A stretch of DNA of 64,000 nt from Lachnospiraceae bacterium (GCA_015057665.1 SVDY01000004.1:1-64000), one strand, 5' to 3'. Numbered from the stretch's first letter, positions 45,516 through 56,250 are shown. Numbers and translations: made by a program. Notes: generated from the sequence alone by a model not told the origin.

Positions 45516-47558
45516 CTATTCTTCCACAGATTCCTTTAATACCAGATCTCCATTCTTCTGATATACATAGACCGGAGACTTCCATAAGACCGGTCTCTGG
45601 TCTGTCTTGCTTCTCTGTACAATATAGACCTCGTCTCCTGCTTCCAAAGTCCCGCCTTTCCAGCGCATCAGAAGTCTTCCCATAAATTCTGCTTCCACCT
45701 TTTTGCCATTGACATAAAGATCTGTATATGGAGTAAAACCATCCCCTGTAATATAGAGCTTCTCCTGGTCCGGCGTCAGGTTTGCCGTTCCGATGATGAT
45801 GTCTTTTACCCCAAAGACCATGTCTGTAGGCTGAAACCGTCCTCCGTATCCATAGGAATAATTACTTCCATAGAGAAGATCATACTGAAGAAGCTTCATA
45901 TTATCCTGATAGGAGAAAGATTCCCGGCTGGTCTGATGATAACGGTTCATCACACCGGTATGAATTCCAAGGCTTGTGAGTACTTTGGAATAGAGCTGAT
46001 AAGCCTGTAAGTTCTCATCATTTTTCTCAAGTCCCATATTGTTCCAGATAAAGTACTCTGTCTCAAACTTGGTTCCCCGGCTCATATCTTCTGTCTCAAT
46101 CTCCAGGCTGGGAAGATGATCGCCAAAGACAACAAGTACCGTATCTTCTTTTCTCTTTTCCAGAGAATCAATAAGTTCTTTTAAGAATTCGTCCATCTCA
46201 TTTAACTGGGATGCATAGTAGGAATATTGATAATCAAAGTTTTCGGATTTGGATCCAGTCACCCGGATCCGGTTAGAAGCAACCGGTTCCTCCGGATAAT
46301 CTCCGTGTCCCTGAACAGATACCGTATAGATAAAGTCCTGGGTCTCTGTGGAATCTAAAGCCTGTCCAATGTATTTGGTCAGAATCTTGTCTTTTACCCA
46401 GTTGGTCTCTGTCATCTCCGTAATGGTCATCATCTCCATAGTGGTAAAAGTATCAAAGCCCAGATTTGCATAGACATAATCCCTGTCATAAAAAGAAGCA
46501 TTGTTATTATGAATGGCGTGTGTCCTGTATCCCTCTTCTTTCAGCACGTAACAGATACTCTCACTTGTGTGTTCCTGTAAAATGCTCTTAAACGGATATT
46601 CTCCTGCTCCAAAAAAGTCCTTGTTCATGCCTGTCATAATCTCGAATTCCGTATTGACCGTTCCTGCACCGTAGGTCGGCATGGATACAAAACCGGAGCT
46701 GTATTTTTCCATCATCTGACGGAAAAATGGAATGGGATCTTCTGAAAAATTCAGATTCTTCATCCTTGTTACATCAAAAAAGGACTCCAGCTGAACAAAT
46801 ATAATGTTCGGCGTCTGCTGTTCCTCTTTTTCTAATTCATCCTGTTTTTTATCGATTTGGTCCATCAAACGATTCACACGGTTGACAGAATAATTGATGG
46901 GACGATCGATTCCATTGTCAAACAGAGTCACAACAAAACAATAGGGTGTTCCATAATCTCTGTAAGCCAGTCTAATATTGGAAAACTTATCTTCCAGAAT
47001 GCCATGTTCGATTCCATACTTTGTGGAGCATACAAAAAGCAGCAGCATTCCGGCCAGACATAAGATTCTTCTTGGCATGGTTATCCTTTTTTCTGATATT
47101 GGACAATAGAGAAACAGACATACCAGCAGCACAATCAATCCAATCAGCAGGATTCCTACCAGACAGATCTGCAATGGAGTCAGATAATTGCTGATAATCG
47201 GCAGAACGGATTTAAGCAGGGCAATATCTACAGCGGAAAAAGGTGTATTCCGATAGCCAAGCATAATTCCGTTGGTAATTCCAATGACAAGCCAAATGCT
47301 GGACATAAAAATATAAACAAATACTTTTCTTTTTATAAAAAATACAGGAACAAAGGTCAGAAAAAGGATTACACAGTTATAGCAGAAAATCCATGTTTTG
47401 TTCTCCAGAAATACCAGAAACAAAGAGACAGAACGCCAGTCGCAGATTTCAAGAATCACCTCAAGAACCACAGCCAGAATCCCGCACATGACAATGTCCG
47501 GAAGGACTCCTGCCTTAATTCTGTCAATAATCGAATTGATCTTTTTCTTATTCCCCAT
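45516..47558 (-). CDS. LTA-synthase-family membrane sulfatase
   Basis: 680 aa. Five N-terminal membrane helices are followed by an extracellular alkaline-phosphatase/sulfatase domain. The catalytic Thr is in GAGTVNTEFEIMTG; metal-site residues are in QLESFFD and FGDHLPS. The family transfers glycerol-phosphate to lipoteichoic acid or similar wall polymers. The C-terminus has an additional beta-like domain of about 100 residues (after YGGRFQP). Its ATG overlaps the sortase stop by one base (TAATG), so the two are translationally coupled; the sortase is 3 bases after the topoisomerase A gene. Confidence 0.9.
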   Translation of the reverse strand: MGNKKKINSIIDRIKAGVLPDIVMCGILAVVLEVILEICDWRSVSLFLVFLENKTWIFCYNCVILFLTFVPVFFIKRKVFVYIFMSSIWLVIGITNGIMLGYRNTPFSAVDIALLKSVLPIISNYLTPLQICLVGILLIGLIVLLVCLFLYCPISEKRITMPRRILCLAGMLLLFVCSTKYGIEHGILEDKFSNIRLAYRDYGTPYCFVVTLFDNGIDRPINYSVNRVNRLMDQIDKKQDELEKEEQQTPNIIFVQLESFFDVTRMKNLNFSEDPIPFFRQMMEKYSSGFVSMPTYGAGTVNTEFEIMTGMNKDFFGAGEYPFKSILQEHTSESICYVLKEEGYRTHAIHNNNASFYDRDYVYANLGFDTFTTMEMMTITEMTETNWVKDKILTKYIGQALDSTETQDFIYTVSVQGHGDYPEEPVASNRIRVTGSKSENFDYQYSYYASQLNEMDEFLKELIDSLEKRKEDTVLVVFGDHLPSLEIETEDMSRGTKFETEYFIWNNMGLEKNDENLQAYQLYSKVLTSLGIHTGVMNRYHQTSRESFSYQDNMKLLQYDLLYGSNYSYGYGGRFQPTDMVFGVKDIIIGTANLTPDQEKLYITGDGFTPYTDLYVNGKKVEAEFMGRLLMRWKGGTLEAGDEVYIVQRSKTDQRPVLWKSPVYVYQKNGDLVLKESVEE

Positions 47559-48361
47559 TAATGAATCACCTTCTCGTCAACAAGCTTTGCCTGAACAACC
47601 CTTCTGCCAGTCTCAGTGTCAGAAGTACAGGTAGAAAGAGTAAGCAGCTTGTCATCTGCTGTTACTGAAACACCCGTATTGTAAATCGCATCTATCTTGG
47701 TGCGTTTTGCAATATAGTTATTAAAACTGTCTTCGGATCCAAATTCCAAAGTATACACATCGCTTGCCGCTTCTGTAATGCTGACGGAGAAAATCTCGTA
47801 TTTGGCGGCCGTATCTTCTTTTATGATCCAGATAAACGGATGGCTTTCCCAATATTCTTTCTTTTCAAACTTTCTAAGAGAGCCGAACATCGTACCGTTT
47901 TTCATATTGTGACCGTGAAGAACCGTATTGTCAGAGTTATAATCTGACTGATTGGCTGCATCCATAAAGATTGCTCCACATGCATTTTTCGTCTTGTCAA
48001 AGGTATGTGTCAGGTAATAGTCATTGTCGCTTCCCTGTACGATGGGATACTGAATCTTTGTATCCGGGATATAAAGCCAGCCAACCAGATCATCGTTCAT
48101 CTCTTTCAAAGCTGCCCAATCTATCACAGGAATAGGCAATGCTTCCTGACTCTCTTCATCCCTGACAACAGCAGTAGTTATCACTTTATCCAGAATCGCC
48201 TCATAGTTCGCTTCTCCTTCCCGGTACTCTATCAGCGCTGAAACAAGCTTCCAGCCGGCCCCTAGAAAAACAGCCAGACATGCTACCAGCATGATATTGA
48301 GAAATGCATTTTTCACTGCGGATTTCTTCCCGGATTTTGGTTCTTTAATTTTAGCCTGCAT
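47558..48361 (-). CDS. srtB: Class B sortase
   Basis: 267 aa with an N-terminal membrane anchor (about 22-42). Catalytic His in LHGHNM, Cys in LSTCTS and Arg in GRRVVQ fit the class B layout, as does the long helix-containing insertion before the Cys. Class B sortases of Clostridia accept PxTG-like signals, so the APNTG of the cohesin protein at 32774 is a plausible substrate; that is inference. No substrate gene lies next to it. The ATG is 3 bases after the upstream stop, with a weak ribosome site (AGAAG), so it relies on coupling. Confidence 0.92.
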   Translation of the reverse strand: MQAKIKEPKSGKKSAVKNAFLNIMLVACLAVFLGAGWKLVSALIEYREGEANYEAILDKVITTAVVRDEESQEALPIPVIDWAALKEMNDDLVGWLYIPDTKIQYPIVQGSDNDYYLTHTFDKTKNACGAIFMDAANQSDYNSDNTVLHGHNMKNGTMFGSLRKFEKKEYWESHPFIWIIKEDTAAKYEIFSVSITEAASDVYTLEFGSEDSFNNYIAKRTKIDAIYNTGVSVTADDKLLTLSTCTSDTETGRRVVQAKLVDEKVIH

Positions 48362-48364
48362 ATA

Positions 48365-50623
48365 TTATCTTCTCACTTTCGTCCCTTTTCCATCTCTCAC
48401 TGCCAGTTTCAATTTTTTTAAATCCAGCTCTTTTTCTTTGTAAAGAATCACCGGATTCTCCATCTTTTCAGGGAAATAGATCTCCTGAACCTCATCTCCA
48501 TCTGTCAGTTTCATCCCCCTTACACCTACAGCACTCTTTTTCTTTACAGATATCTGTTCCATCGGAAAACGGAGGAAATAACCGTCCCGGCTTTTAAGGA
48601 CGACCGTATCTTCCCCGGTATAAGCCATGGCCGGAAAATGAAGCACTGCTAATACCTTATCCCCGTCATTCAGTTTGGTTGCGGCAATGGTACGTTTGCT
48701 TACAATAAATTCATCGGATTCTACCATCTTCATCATGGCATGCTCTGTCACAAAGAGAAGCCAGTTGCCTGCAAGCTCTCTGGAAGGCACCAGGGCCACA
48801 ATAGATTCTTTGGAACTGTCAAAATTACAAAGATTATCTACAGGAGTTCCTTTATCACGAAGCTTGCCCATAGGCACATCGGACAGCTTCAGCTGGTGCA
48901 TATTGCCTTCTTTTGTGAAAATGCATATTTTGTCAAAATTGCTGCATGGAATGAGGTATTTTTCTTCTTTTTCCACAGTCTCTCTGTTACGTTCCATGGT
49001 GGCTTCATCGATGGCTCTTACATAGCCGAAACGGTCCATCAGGAAATAAATCTTTTGTTCTTCCACCGGTTTTTCCACAACCACTGCTTCTTTGGCATTG
49101 GTGATTACTGTCTTTCTCGGAAGGGCATATTCTTTTTTGATTCTATCCAAATCTTTCTTGATCACTCTCGCCATGGCATCCGGATTGGTCAGAATATCCT
49201 GATAACGCTCAATGCGGGCAAGAATCTCTTCGTATTCTTTGTTTAGTGCAAGAATTTCCAGTCCAATTAAACGGTACAGACGCATCTCAAGGATGGCTGT
49301 TGCCTGACGTTCTGTAAAACGAAGCCCGGAAGCTGCTTCTTTGGACTTCTTCGTCTTAAAGTTAATATTGCCCGTTTCACCATTTACAAGACAGTTCTTT
49401 ACTTCTTTGATATTTTTGCTGCCTCGAATAATCTCAATAATCAGATCAATAATGTCACATGCCTTGATGAGACCTTCTTTAATCTCTTTTTGTTCCAGTT
49501 CTTTATTTAAAAGAGTGGTATATTTTCTCTGGTTGATTTGATACTGAAATCTCATGTGATGAGCGATGATGTCTTTTAAGCTTAATGTCTCCGGACGTCC
49601 ATTGGCGATGGCTAACATATTCACGCCAAATGTGTCTTCCAGTTTCGTCTTTTTATAAAGAAGATTCTTGAGTGCCTCCACATCTGCATTCTTTTTAAGT
49701 TCCAGTACGATGCGGATTCCTTCCTTGGATGATTCGTTAGATACATCCACAATGTCTGAGGTCTGTCTTGACTCAATGAGTCCGAATACATCACTGATGA
49801 ATTTACCGATACCGGCTCCAATCATGGTATACGGAATCTCACTGATGACAAGACGGTCTCTGTCACTCTTTCTCTTCCCCTGTTCTAATTCCACCTTACC
49901 TCTGACACGGATCTTGCCCGTTCCGGTTTCGTAAATCTCAAGAAGATCTTTCTGATTCACCACAAGACCGCCTGTTGGGAAATCGGGACCCTGGACATAG
50001 TCCATCAATTCCTTTACTGTTATGTCCGGATTGTCCATATAGGCCTTCATGGCATCAATGACTTCTGCCAGGTCGTGGGGCGGAATGCTGGTTGTCATAC
50101 CGACTGCGATTCCTTCTGCTCCATTGATCAGAAGGTTCGGTACTCTTACAGGAAGAACCTCCGGTTCTTTCTCTGTCTCATCAAAGTTGGGTACAAAGTC
50201 AACTACATCTTTATCTAAATCGGACAGATATACGTCCTGGGTGAATTTCTTTAATTTGGCCTCTGTGTATCGCATGGCTGCAGCTCCGTCTCCCTCGATG
50301 GAGCCGAAGTTTCCATGACCATCAACTAAGGCCATGCCTTTTTTAAAGTCCTGTTCCAGAACAACCAATGCCTCGTAGATGGAACTATCACCATGTGGGT
50401 GGTATTTACCCATGGTATCCCCTACAATACGGGCGGACTTTCTGTGAGGCTTATCATGATTTAAACCAAGCTCGTTCATGGCAAAGAGCACTCGTCTCTG
50501 TACCGGTTTTAATCCGTCACGGACATCCGGCAGTGCTCTCTGGCAGATGACGCTCATGGCATAATCAATATATGATTTTTGCATCAGGTCAGAATATTCT
50601 GCCTTTACAATCTGTTCTGCCAT
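48365..50623 (-). CDS. Type IIA DNA topoisomerase subunit A (ParC/GyrA)
   Basis: 752 aa. The breakage-reunion domain starts [20 protein letters not shown]; the active Tyr is in [10 protein letters not shown] and the QRDR region in [20 protein letters not shown]. The C-terminal beta-propeller is short and has no QRRGGKG GyrA box; the closest match is [10 protein letters not shown]. Length and the missing box favour topoisomerase IV subunit A, although many databases label such proteins GyrA. AGGAGGATACT precedes the ATG. It pairs with the B subunit 72 bases upstream. Confidence 0.88.
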   Translation of the reverse strand: MAEQIVKAEYSDLMQKSYIDYAMSVICQRALPDVRDGLKPVQRRVLFAMNELGLNHDKPHRKSARIVGDTMGKYHPHGDSSIYEALVVLEQDFKKGMALVDGHGNFGSIEGDGAAAMRYTEAKLKKFTQDVYLSDLDKDVVDFVPNFDETEKEPEVLPVRVPNLLINGAEGIAVGMTTSIPPHDLAEVIDAMKAYMDNPDITVKELMDYVQGPDFPTGGLVVNQKDLLEIYETGTGKIRVRGKVELEQGKRKSDRDRLVISEIPYTMIGAGIGKFISDVFGLIESRQTSDIVDVSNESSKEGIRIVLELKKNADVEALKNLLYKKTKLEDTFGVNMLAIANGRPETLSLKDIIAHHMRFQYQINQRKYTTLLNKELEQKEIKEGLIKACDIIDLIIEIIRGSKNIKEVKNCLVNGETGNINFKTKKSKEAASGLRFTERQATAILEMRLYRLIGLEILALNKEYEEILARIERYQDILTNPDAMARVIKKDLDRIKKEYALPRKTVITNAKEAVVVEKPVEEQKIYFLMDRFGYVRAIDEATMERNRETVEKEEKYLIPCSNFDKICIFTKEGNMHQLKLSDVPMGKLRDKGTPVDNLCNFDSSKESIVALVPSRELAGNWLLFVTEHAMMKMVESDEFIVSKRTIAATKLNDGDKVLAVLHFPAMAYTGEDTVVLKSRDGYFLRFPMEQISVKKKSAVGVRGMKLTDGDEVQEIYFPEKMENPVILYKEKELDLKKLKLAVRDGKGTKVRR

Positions 50624-50695
50624 AGTATCCTCCTGTTCTTTCTTGTTCCCTTAATGCCGTGGATTGCTCCACAGCTTCGTTGCTCTCCTTTGGCA

Positions 50696-52609
50696 TTACA
50701 CGTCTATATCTGCTTCTTTCGCGTGTTCATAAATAAATTCTCTTCGAGGAGGTACTTCTGTTCCCATGAGAATGGCTGTAATCTCAGATGCAGCACGGGC
50801 GTCTTCAATCTCCACCTGCTTTAAGATGCGGGTCTCCGGATTTAAGGTTGTCTCCCAGAGCTGTTCCGCGTCCATCTCGCCAAGGCCCTTGAAACGCTGA
50901 AGAATAAAAGAACCTTTGTGAGTCTTGCGGTACTGTTCTAAGGCTTTATCATCATAGAGATATTCTTCCGGTCCTCTCTTTGGAATGGCCTTATAAAGAG
51001 GCGGATTAGCCACATAGACATGACCGTGGGTAATCAGTTCCGGCATGAAACGATAGAAGAATGTAAGGAGCAGTGTTGCAATGTGGGCTCCGTCCACGTC
51101 CGCATCGGTCATGATAATAATCTTGTTATATCTTAATTTGCTGATATCAAAGTCGTTGCCAAATCCTTCAGAGAAACCACAGCCAAAAGTATGGATCATA
51201 GTCTTGATTTCTGCATTGCCGAGCACCTTGTCCATGGTGGCCTTCTCTACGTTCAAAATCTTACCGCGGATCGGAAGAATGGCCTGATACTTACGGTTTC
51301 TGGCTGTCTTTGCGGAACCGCCCGCAGAGTCGCCCTCTACGATAAAGATCTCGCACTCTTCCGGTTTTCTGCTCTCGCAGTTGGCCAGTTTGCCGTTGGT
51401 ATCACAGGAAAACTTAGGTTTCACAAGAAGGTTGGTTCTTGCTTTCTCTTCTGCTTTTCTGATTTTGGCAGACTTTTCCGCACAGGAGAGAACCTTCTTT
51501 AAAGTCTCCAGATTACGGTCAAAATAGAGCACCATCTCTTCTGCTGTCACATCGCCCACCGTCTTACCCGCATCCGGGTTATCAAGCTTTGTCTTTGTCT
51601 GACCTTCGAATCTCGGATCCGGATGCTTCACAGCAATCACTGCCATCATGCCGTTACGAATGTCCGCACCGGTAAAATTGGCATCCTTTTCTTTTAAGAT
51701 TCCAAGTTCCCTTGCATACTGATTCATTACAACTGTAAAACGGGTCTTAAATCCGGTCAGGTGGGTGCCGCCTTCCATTGTATAAATATTGTTACAGAAT
51801 CCCATGATATTCTCCTGGAAATCATCTGTATACTGGAGTGCCGCTTCTACCTCCATGCCGTCCTGTTTTCTCTTATAATAGATCACATCGCTGACATGCT
51901 GTTTCCCTTTATTCAGTTCTTTCACATAGGCAATAAGACCTTCCGGTTCATGAAACGTTACGTCTTCTTCTTCCTCTTCTCTCTCATTGACAAAATGAAG
52001 GGAAAGTTCCGGATTCAAATAAGCTGTTTCATGAAGTCTGTTCTTAATAGACGAAGCTTTAAAATAAGTCTTCTCAAAAATCTCTGCATCCGGAAGGAAG
52101 GTAACTTCCGTTCCTGTTCTTTTCTTCAGACAGGTGCCGATCACCTCAAGAGGTGCAACAGGTTTGCCCCTCTCATACATCTGCTGATGGACTTTGCCGT
52201 CTTTGTATATCTTCACTTCCAGCCATTCGGAAAGGGCATTTACAACAGATGCACCTACGCCGTGTAGACCGCCGGATATCTTATATCCGCCGTCACCGAA
52301 TTTGCCGCCGGCATGCAGCATAGTAAATACTACTTCTACAGCCGGAAGTCCTGTTTTTTCGTTAATGCCGACGGGAATCCCTCGGCCGTTGTCTAATATT
52401 GTTACAGTTCCGTCATTATGAAGTGTTACATCAATCTGGCTGCAATGACCGGCAAGATGTTCATCTACCGCATTATCTACGATCTCGTAGATCAGATGAT
52501 TGAGGCCTTTCGTGGAAACGCTGCCAATATACATACCGGGACGTTTTCTTACGGCTTCTAAGCCTTCTAAGACGGATATGCTGTTTGCGTCATAGGTTTG
52601 TGTGGACAT
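50696..52609 (-). CDS. Type IIA DNA topoisomerase subunit B (ParE/GyrB)
   Basis: 637 aa from ATG 52609 (AAGGAG 6 bases before); upstream in-frame codons lack a site. GHKL ATPase motifs EIVDNAVDEHLAG, DNGRGIPV and GGLHGVGASVVNALS, and the TOPRIM motifs EGDSAGG and DADVDGAHI are present. The size fits both ParE and GyrB. With the A subunit it makes the ATP-dependent strand-passing enzyme. First gene of the operon topoB-topoA-srtB-LTA-synthase-like. Confidence 0.92.
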   Translation of the reverse strand: MSTQTYDANSISVLEGLEAVRKRPGMYIGSVSTKGLNHLIYEIVDNAVDEHLAGHCSQIDVTLHNDGTVTILDNGRGIPVGINEKTGLPAVEVVFTMLHAGGKFGDGGYKISGGLHGVGASVVNALSEWLEVKIYKDGKVHQQMYERGKPVAPLEVIGTCLKKRTGTEVTFLPDAEIFEKTYFKASSIKNRLHETAYLNPELSLHFVNEREEEEEDVTFHEPEGLIAYVKELNKGKQHVSDVIYYKRKQDGMEVEAALQYTDDFQENIMGFCNNIYTMEGGTHLTGFKTRFTVVMNQYARELGILKEKDANFTGADIRNGMMAVIAVKHPDPRFEGQTKTKLDNPDAGKTVGDVTAEEMVLYFDRNLETLKKVLSCAEKSAKIRKAEEKARTNLLVKPKFSCDTNGKLANCESRKPEECEIFIVEGDSAGGSAKTARNRKYQAILPIRGKILNVEKATMDKVLGNAEIKTMIHTFGCGFSEGFGNDFDISKLRYNKIIIMTDADVDGAHIATLLLTFFYRFMPELITHGHVYVANPPLYKAIPKRGPEEYLYDDKALEQYRKTHKGSFILQRFKGLGEMDAEQLWETTLNPETRILKQVEIEDARAASEITAILMGTEVPPRREFIYEHAKEADIDV

Positions 52610-52994
52610 TTTGTTCTCCTTGTATTGAGTTTCTGGCAACTTAAGTTACCAAAAAGTTCATAAAATTATTTTTCATTCCTTTACACTTACGTCAGTAAGA
52701 TATTCTAGGGCTTGTAAAAGGAACGGCTGGATGTTGTTGTTCTTGAATGTTTCCGTAAAATCTCTAACTCGTTTCACATTATTTTCAATCGATATTGTTT
52801 ATGTACTCAAACAAATCGATTTTACTATTGCGTTCCTTTTTCTTTGCCAAGAATATCTAAACTTCCTTCAGATATTCCAGAATGAAAAATAATTGTATAA
52901 ACTTGGATGATGTGAAGTTGATTGCCAGAAACTTCAAGTAACAAAACATACGAAAAATGTCTGTTTCTATATAGTTCGTGTCCTATTTATATAG
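52610..52994 (-). other. Intergenic region with possible decayed coding remnants
   Basis: AT-rich. On the minus strand a stop-free frame of about 54 codons (52829-52991) reads LLEVSGNQLHIIQVYTIIFH then SGISEGSLDILGKEKGTQ and stops; a second of about 43 codons (about 52660-52790) reads NNVKRVRDFTETFKNNNIQP. Neither has a start with ribosome site. An inverted pair GTTTCTGGCAA / TTGCCAGAAAC lies at about 52630 and 52922. This may be the corpse of a gene or small element, or chance. Confidence 0.25.
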
Positions 52995-53876
52995 CTATCT
53001 CTTTACTAATAAAAGCACACCAAGTTTAATCCAAGATAGAGTTTCCCTGGTATAATAGTGGGGTTTCATAATAAGGGATGAGGATGTACCGATGGATTCC
53101 ACATTCATAAATCCGGCCTTTTTTGCAAGGAAGGTTCCTCGCAATGTATGGAAATCGTTAGAGACAATCACAAAAACTTTTTTATTCAGAATCCTATCAT
53201 GCGTCTCCATCCGGAGATTTGTTCCATTATTTTCCGGGGTTATGTTTATGGTTGAAATCTCTTTTTGCAAAATAATATTTTTTGCAAAGATGATATTCTC
53301 TTCCGTTGTTGTGGATCTGTCCTCCATTAAAAGTCTTGCTTCTTCTATCCCTAGTTTTATAAACTCCTGTTTCATGCAGGCTGCTTCTGTAATGTGCTCA
53401 TCTCTTCCCTGACCACCGGTAAGTACAGCCTTTGTTGATGGATTGTCTCTCATGTATTCATAAGCTGCCGTGATACGGCTCAGAAGGGCTCTGGACGGAA
53501 TGGTTCCATTCACATGGGCACCCAGGACAATGAGATAATCGGTGTTTTTTGATGGCTGTCTCTTCCCATGAGAAGATAGTACATATGCTGACAGAAGAAA
53601 TGCTGCTGTTAGGATAAGCAGTATATACGGCAGCTGCTCTATACAAAAGACACGGATTGCAAAAAGATTCTCATCATAAAAGACTGTCATAATTCCATCC
53701 GGTCCTGCAAGGCTATGGTCTTTTGTAAACAGACCTAATACTGTCATAATACTTCCTATGAACGACCAGAACCATCCAAAAGCCGGAATTCGGCCGCAAT
53801 GCATCCACAACAGGATAAAATATAAGAAAAAGAAGCCGCCAAGCCCCAGATATAGATAAGGTACTATTGCTGACAT
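52995..53876 (-). CDS. YdcF/SanA-family (DUF218) membrane protein
   Basis: 293 aa, four predicted N-terminal membrane helices, then a DUF218 domain: LIVLGAHVNGTIPS, LTGGQGRDE with E in the ITEA segment, and STTTEENIIFAKN, VSNDFHTLRG. Members such as ElyC/SanA are linked to envelope and undecaprenyl-phosphate metabolism; the reaction here is not known. ATG at 53876 follows GAGGAAAT. Confidence 0.85.
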   Translation of the reverse strand: MSAIVPYLYLGLGGFFFLYFILLWMHCGRIPAFGWFWSFIGSIMTVLGLFTKDHSLAGPDGIMTVFYDENLFAIRVFCIEQLPYILLILTAAFLLSAYVLSSHGKRQPSKNTDYLIVLGAHVNGTIPSRALLSRITAAYEYMRDNPSTKAVLTGGQGRDEHITEAACMKQEFIKLGIEEARLLMEDRSTTTEENIIFAKNIILQKEISTINITPENNGTNLRMETHDRILNKKVFVIVSNDFHTLRGTFLAKKAGFMNVESIGTSSSLIMKPHYYTRETLSWIKLGVLLLVKR

Positions 53877-53970
53877 TGGTATATTTCCTCATTCACAAAG
53901 TAAATCTTATTTATATTTATATCTATACTTATTATCATACTATTGCAGCTGTACAAAAATCTGCACACTC

Positions 53971-54579
53971 CTAATAATAAACCTTTGCTTCTTCCAGTGC
54001 GGTCATCTGACCACCTTTTACTTCTATGATGCAGACGCAGCAGTTCTTATAATAGATGCCGCCCCAGAAATCTTTTAATTCACGTCCTACTACGTGAAGC
54101 ATAATGGAACGGATAATGGCTGCATGGGCAACCACTGCCACATTTTCCACCGTTCCTTCTAAAGGAAGAACCTCTTCTTTTAAGAAGTTAAGGCCTCTTG
54201 CCTGTACTTCAAAAAATGTTTCTCCGCCTTCCATCGGAACAAACTGCTCCGGATGGATAAAGAAGTTATGGAGCGGATGGGATGCATCAGCTTTTGCCTG
54301 ATTGATGTCGCTTCCCTCTCCCTCACCAAAATTGATCTCTTTCAGGCGGTCATCTGTCTCTACATCAATATGATTATTCTCTGCAATAAATTCTGCTGTT
54401 TTTTTGGCACGGACAAGGGGACTGGCAAAAATACGGTCGAATTTGATGTCCTTCATGCCTTCTGCTGTCTTTTCGGCAAGTTCAATGCCGTATTCATTTA
54501 ATGGAATGTCCATCTGCCCCTGCATTTTGCGAAGATGATTCCACTCTGTCTCTCCGTGTCTGACTAAATATAATTTCAT
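53971..54579 (-). CDS. Histidine phosphatase family protein (phosphoglycerate-mutase-like)
   Basis: 202 aa. LVRHGETEWN at the N-terminus gives the catalytic RHG, FASPLVRAKKTAE the second Arg, and VVAHAAIIR the second His, as in cobC/gpmB-like phosphatases. The substrate is not readable. Cytoplasmic. It lies 85 bases after murF and could be cotranscribed with it. Confidence 0.9.
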   Translation of the reverse strand: MKLYLVRHGETEWNHLRKMQGQMDIPLNEYGIELAEKTAEGMKDIKFDRIFASPLVRAKKTAEFIAENNHIDVETDDRLKEINFGEGEGSDINQAKADASHPLHNFFIHPEQFVPMEGGETFFEVQARGLNFLKEEVLPLEGTVENVAVVAHAAIIRSIMLHVVGRELKDFWGGIYYKNCCVCIIEVKGGQMTALEEAKVYY

Positions 54580-54664
54580 ATCTATATTCCTGTTCTATGT
54601 ATATTCGAATGATTGGTGTGATTTGATATTTCCAATACAAAGTGATTCAGAACTTCTTCTTTTT

Positions 54665-56029
54665 CTATTGAGCGGTACCGTCAATTCTTTCAATTACTTC
54701 GGAAAGCTTCATTCCATTGGAGCCTTTGATCAGAACTTTATCACCTTCTGTCAGGTGCCCCTTCAGAAATGCTGCAAGTTCTTCGTTGGATGTAAAATGC
54801 TCTGTATTACAGTCAGGATTTACTTCTTTTGCAGCCTTTATCATATATTCAGAAAGAGGTCCTACGCAATAGAGTTCGTTTACAGATGTCTGACCAAGAT
54901 ATGCGCCTACTTCTTCGTGGTAATCCTTTTCTTTCTCGCCAAGCTCCAGCATGTCAGCAAGAACTGCAATCTTTCTTCCATCCATGGAAGCAAGAACATT
55001 TAATGCCGCTTTCATGGAATCCGGGCTTGCATTATATGCATCTTCAATTAAAGTATAACCGTTGTATTTTACAATCTTCTGTCTCTGACCATGGAATGAG
55101 GTAAGAGCTGCTGCTGCCGCTTCAATGCTTACACCACTCTGATGACAGATACCAAGAGCCGCAAGAGCATTCTGAACATTGTGCATGCCCAGTACTCCAA
55201 GGCGGACCGGATAGGTTTCGCCGCCTTTGATTACAAGGTCAAAATTGGTTCCCTCTGTATCCTGTGTAATATTCATCGCTCTGTAATCACAGTTTTCACC
55301 CATTCCGTAAAAATAGGTGTCAAACTCAAGTTTTCCTGCGTATGGAGCAAGGAAAGAATCATCCCCGTTTAAGAAGACCTTGCCCCCTTCCTGAAGCCCT
55401 TTGACAATATCCATCTTTTCAAGGCAGATATTTTCCTGCGTTTTCAGATATTCAATATGGCATACGCCAATAATGGTAACTACTGCAATATTGGGACGGA
55501 TCATAGTAGTCAAAGTTTCAATCTGTCCTCTCTCGCTCATACCAATTTCAAGAACAGCAATATCATCTTCCTTCGTCATTCTGGAAAGAGTCAAAGGCAC
55601 ACCAATCTGGCTGTTCTGGTTGCCGATTGTCTGGAAGACCTGTTTCTCACTGGCAAGAGCCCATGCAATCATCTCTCTTGTTGTAGTCTTACCAACGCTT
55701 CCTGTAACTGCAACTACCGGAAGATTCAGACGGTCCCTGTAAGCAGTTCCAATCTGCTGCATGGCTTTTACTGTATCGTCCACACGGATCCATGGCTTGT
55801 CAGAATCCATCTCGTCATGTTTGGAAGTCAAAGTAGCTCCGTTTAATTTAAGAGCTCCTTCGATAAAACGATGAGCGTCTACCTTTTCACCAATAATCGG
55901 CACAAAAAGATGATCCGGCTGTCCCTGTCTTGAGTCGATAGAGAAGCCCGTAATCTCCATGTCCGGATTGCCGCAGAGGAGTCTGCCGCCAGTTGCTTCT
56001 ACGATATCTCTGATTGTTACGTGTTCCAT
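54665..56029 (-). CDS. murF: UDP-MurNAc-tripeptide-D-Ala-D-Ala ligase
   Basis: 454 aa from ATG 56029 (GAAGG 7 bases upstream), preferred over a TTG six codons before. P-loop VTGSVGKTTTRE at about 100-115, the Mur-ligase NGDDS and the LGMHNVQNALAALG block, and the C-terminal DAYNASPDSMKAAL identify MurF. It adds D-Ala-D-Ala to complete the peptidoglycan stem peptide in the cytoplasm. Confidence 0.95.
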   Translation of the reverse strand: MEHVTIRDIVEATGGRLLCGNPDMEITGFSIDSRQGQPDHLFVPIIGEKVDAHRFIEGALKLNGATLTSKHDEMDSDKPWIRVDDTVKAMQQIGTAYRDRLNLPVVAVTGSVGKTTTREMIAWALASEKQVFQTIGNQNSQIGVPLTLSRMTKEDDIAVLEIGMSERGQIETLTTMIRPNIAVVTIIGVCHIEYLKTQENICLEKMDIVKGLQEGGKVFLNGDDSFLAPYAGKLEFDTYFYGMGENCDYRAMNITQDTEGTNFDLVIKGGETYPVRLGVLGMHNVQNALAALGICHQSGVSIEAAAAALTSFHGQRQKIVKYNGYTLIEDAYNASPDSMKAALNVLASMDGRKIAVLADMLELGEKEKDYHEEVGAYLGQTSVNELYCVGPLSEYMIKAAKEVNPDCNTEHFTSNEELAAFLKGHLTEGDKVLIKGSNGMKLSEVIERIDGTAQ

Positions 56030-56211
56030 ATGTGTACCTTCTTTCAAAAATCAAAACTGACTTCTTTGCTTTCTATTTTTTATATCACTGATATTTCATT
56101 TATATCTTACATGAGAAAATACTTTCCCATATTGATACAAATAATCCATGATATTATAGCAGAAAGCAAAGAAAAAGAAAAGGAATTGTCATCTGAAATT
56201 TTTGTGACAAT

Positions 56212-56250
56212 TCCTAAAAAAAGAGCCTGCATCGGTTTTTCGATGCAGAC
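56212..56250 (-). terminator. Terminator of the infC-rpmI-rplT operon
   Basis: CTGCATCG / CGATGCAG stem with a 6-base loop, then CTCTTTTTTT on the minus strand, about 27 bases after the rplT stop. Confidence 0.85.
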
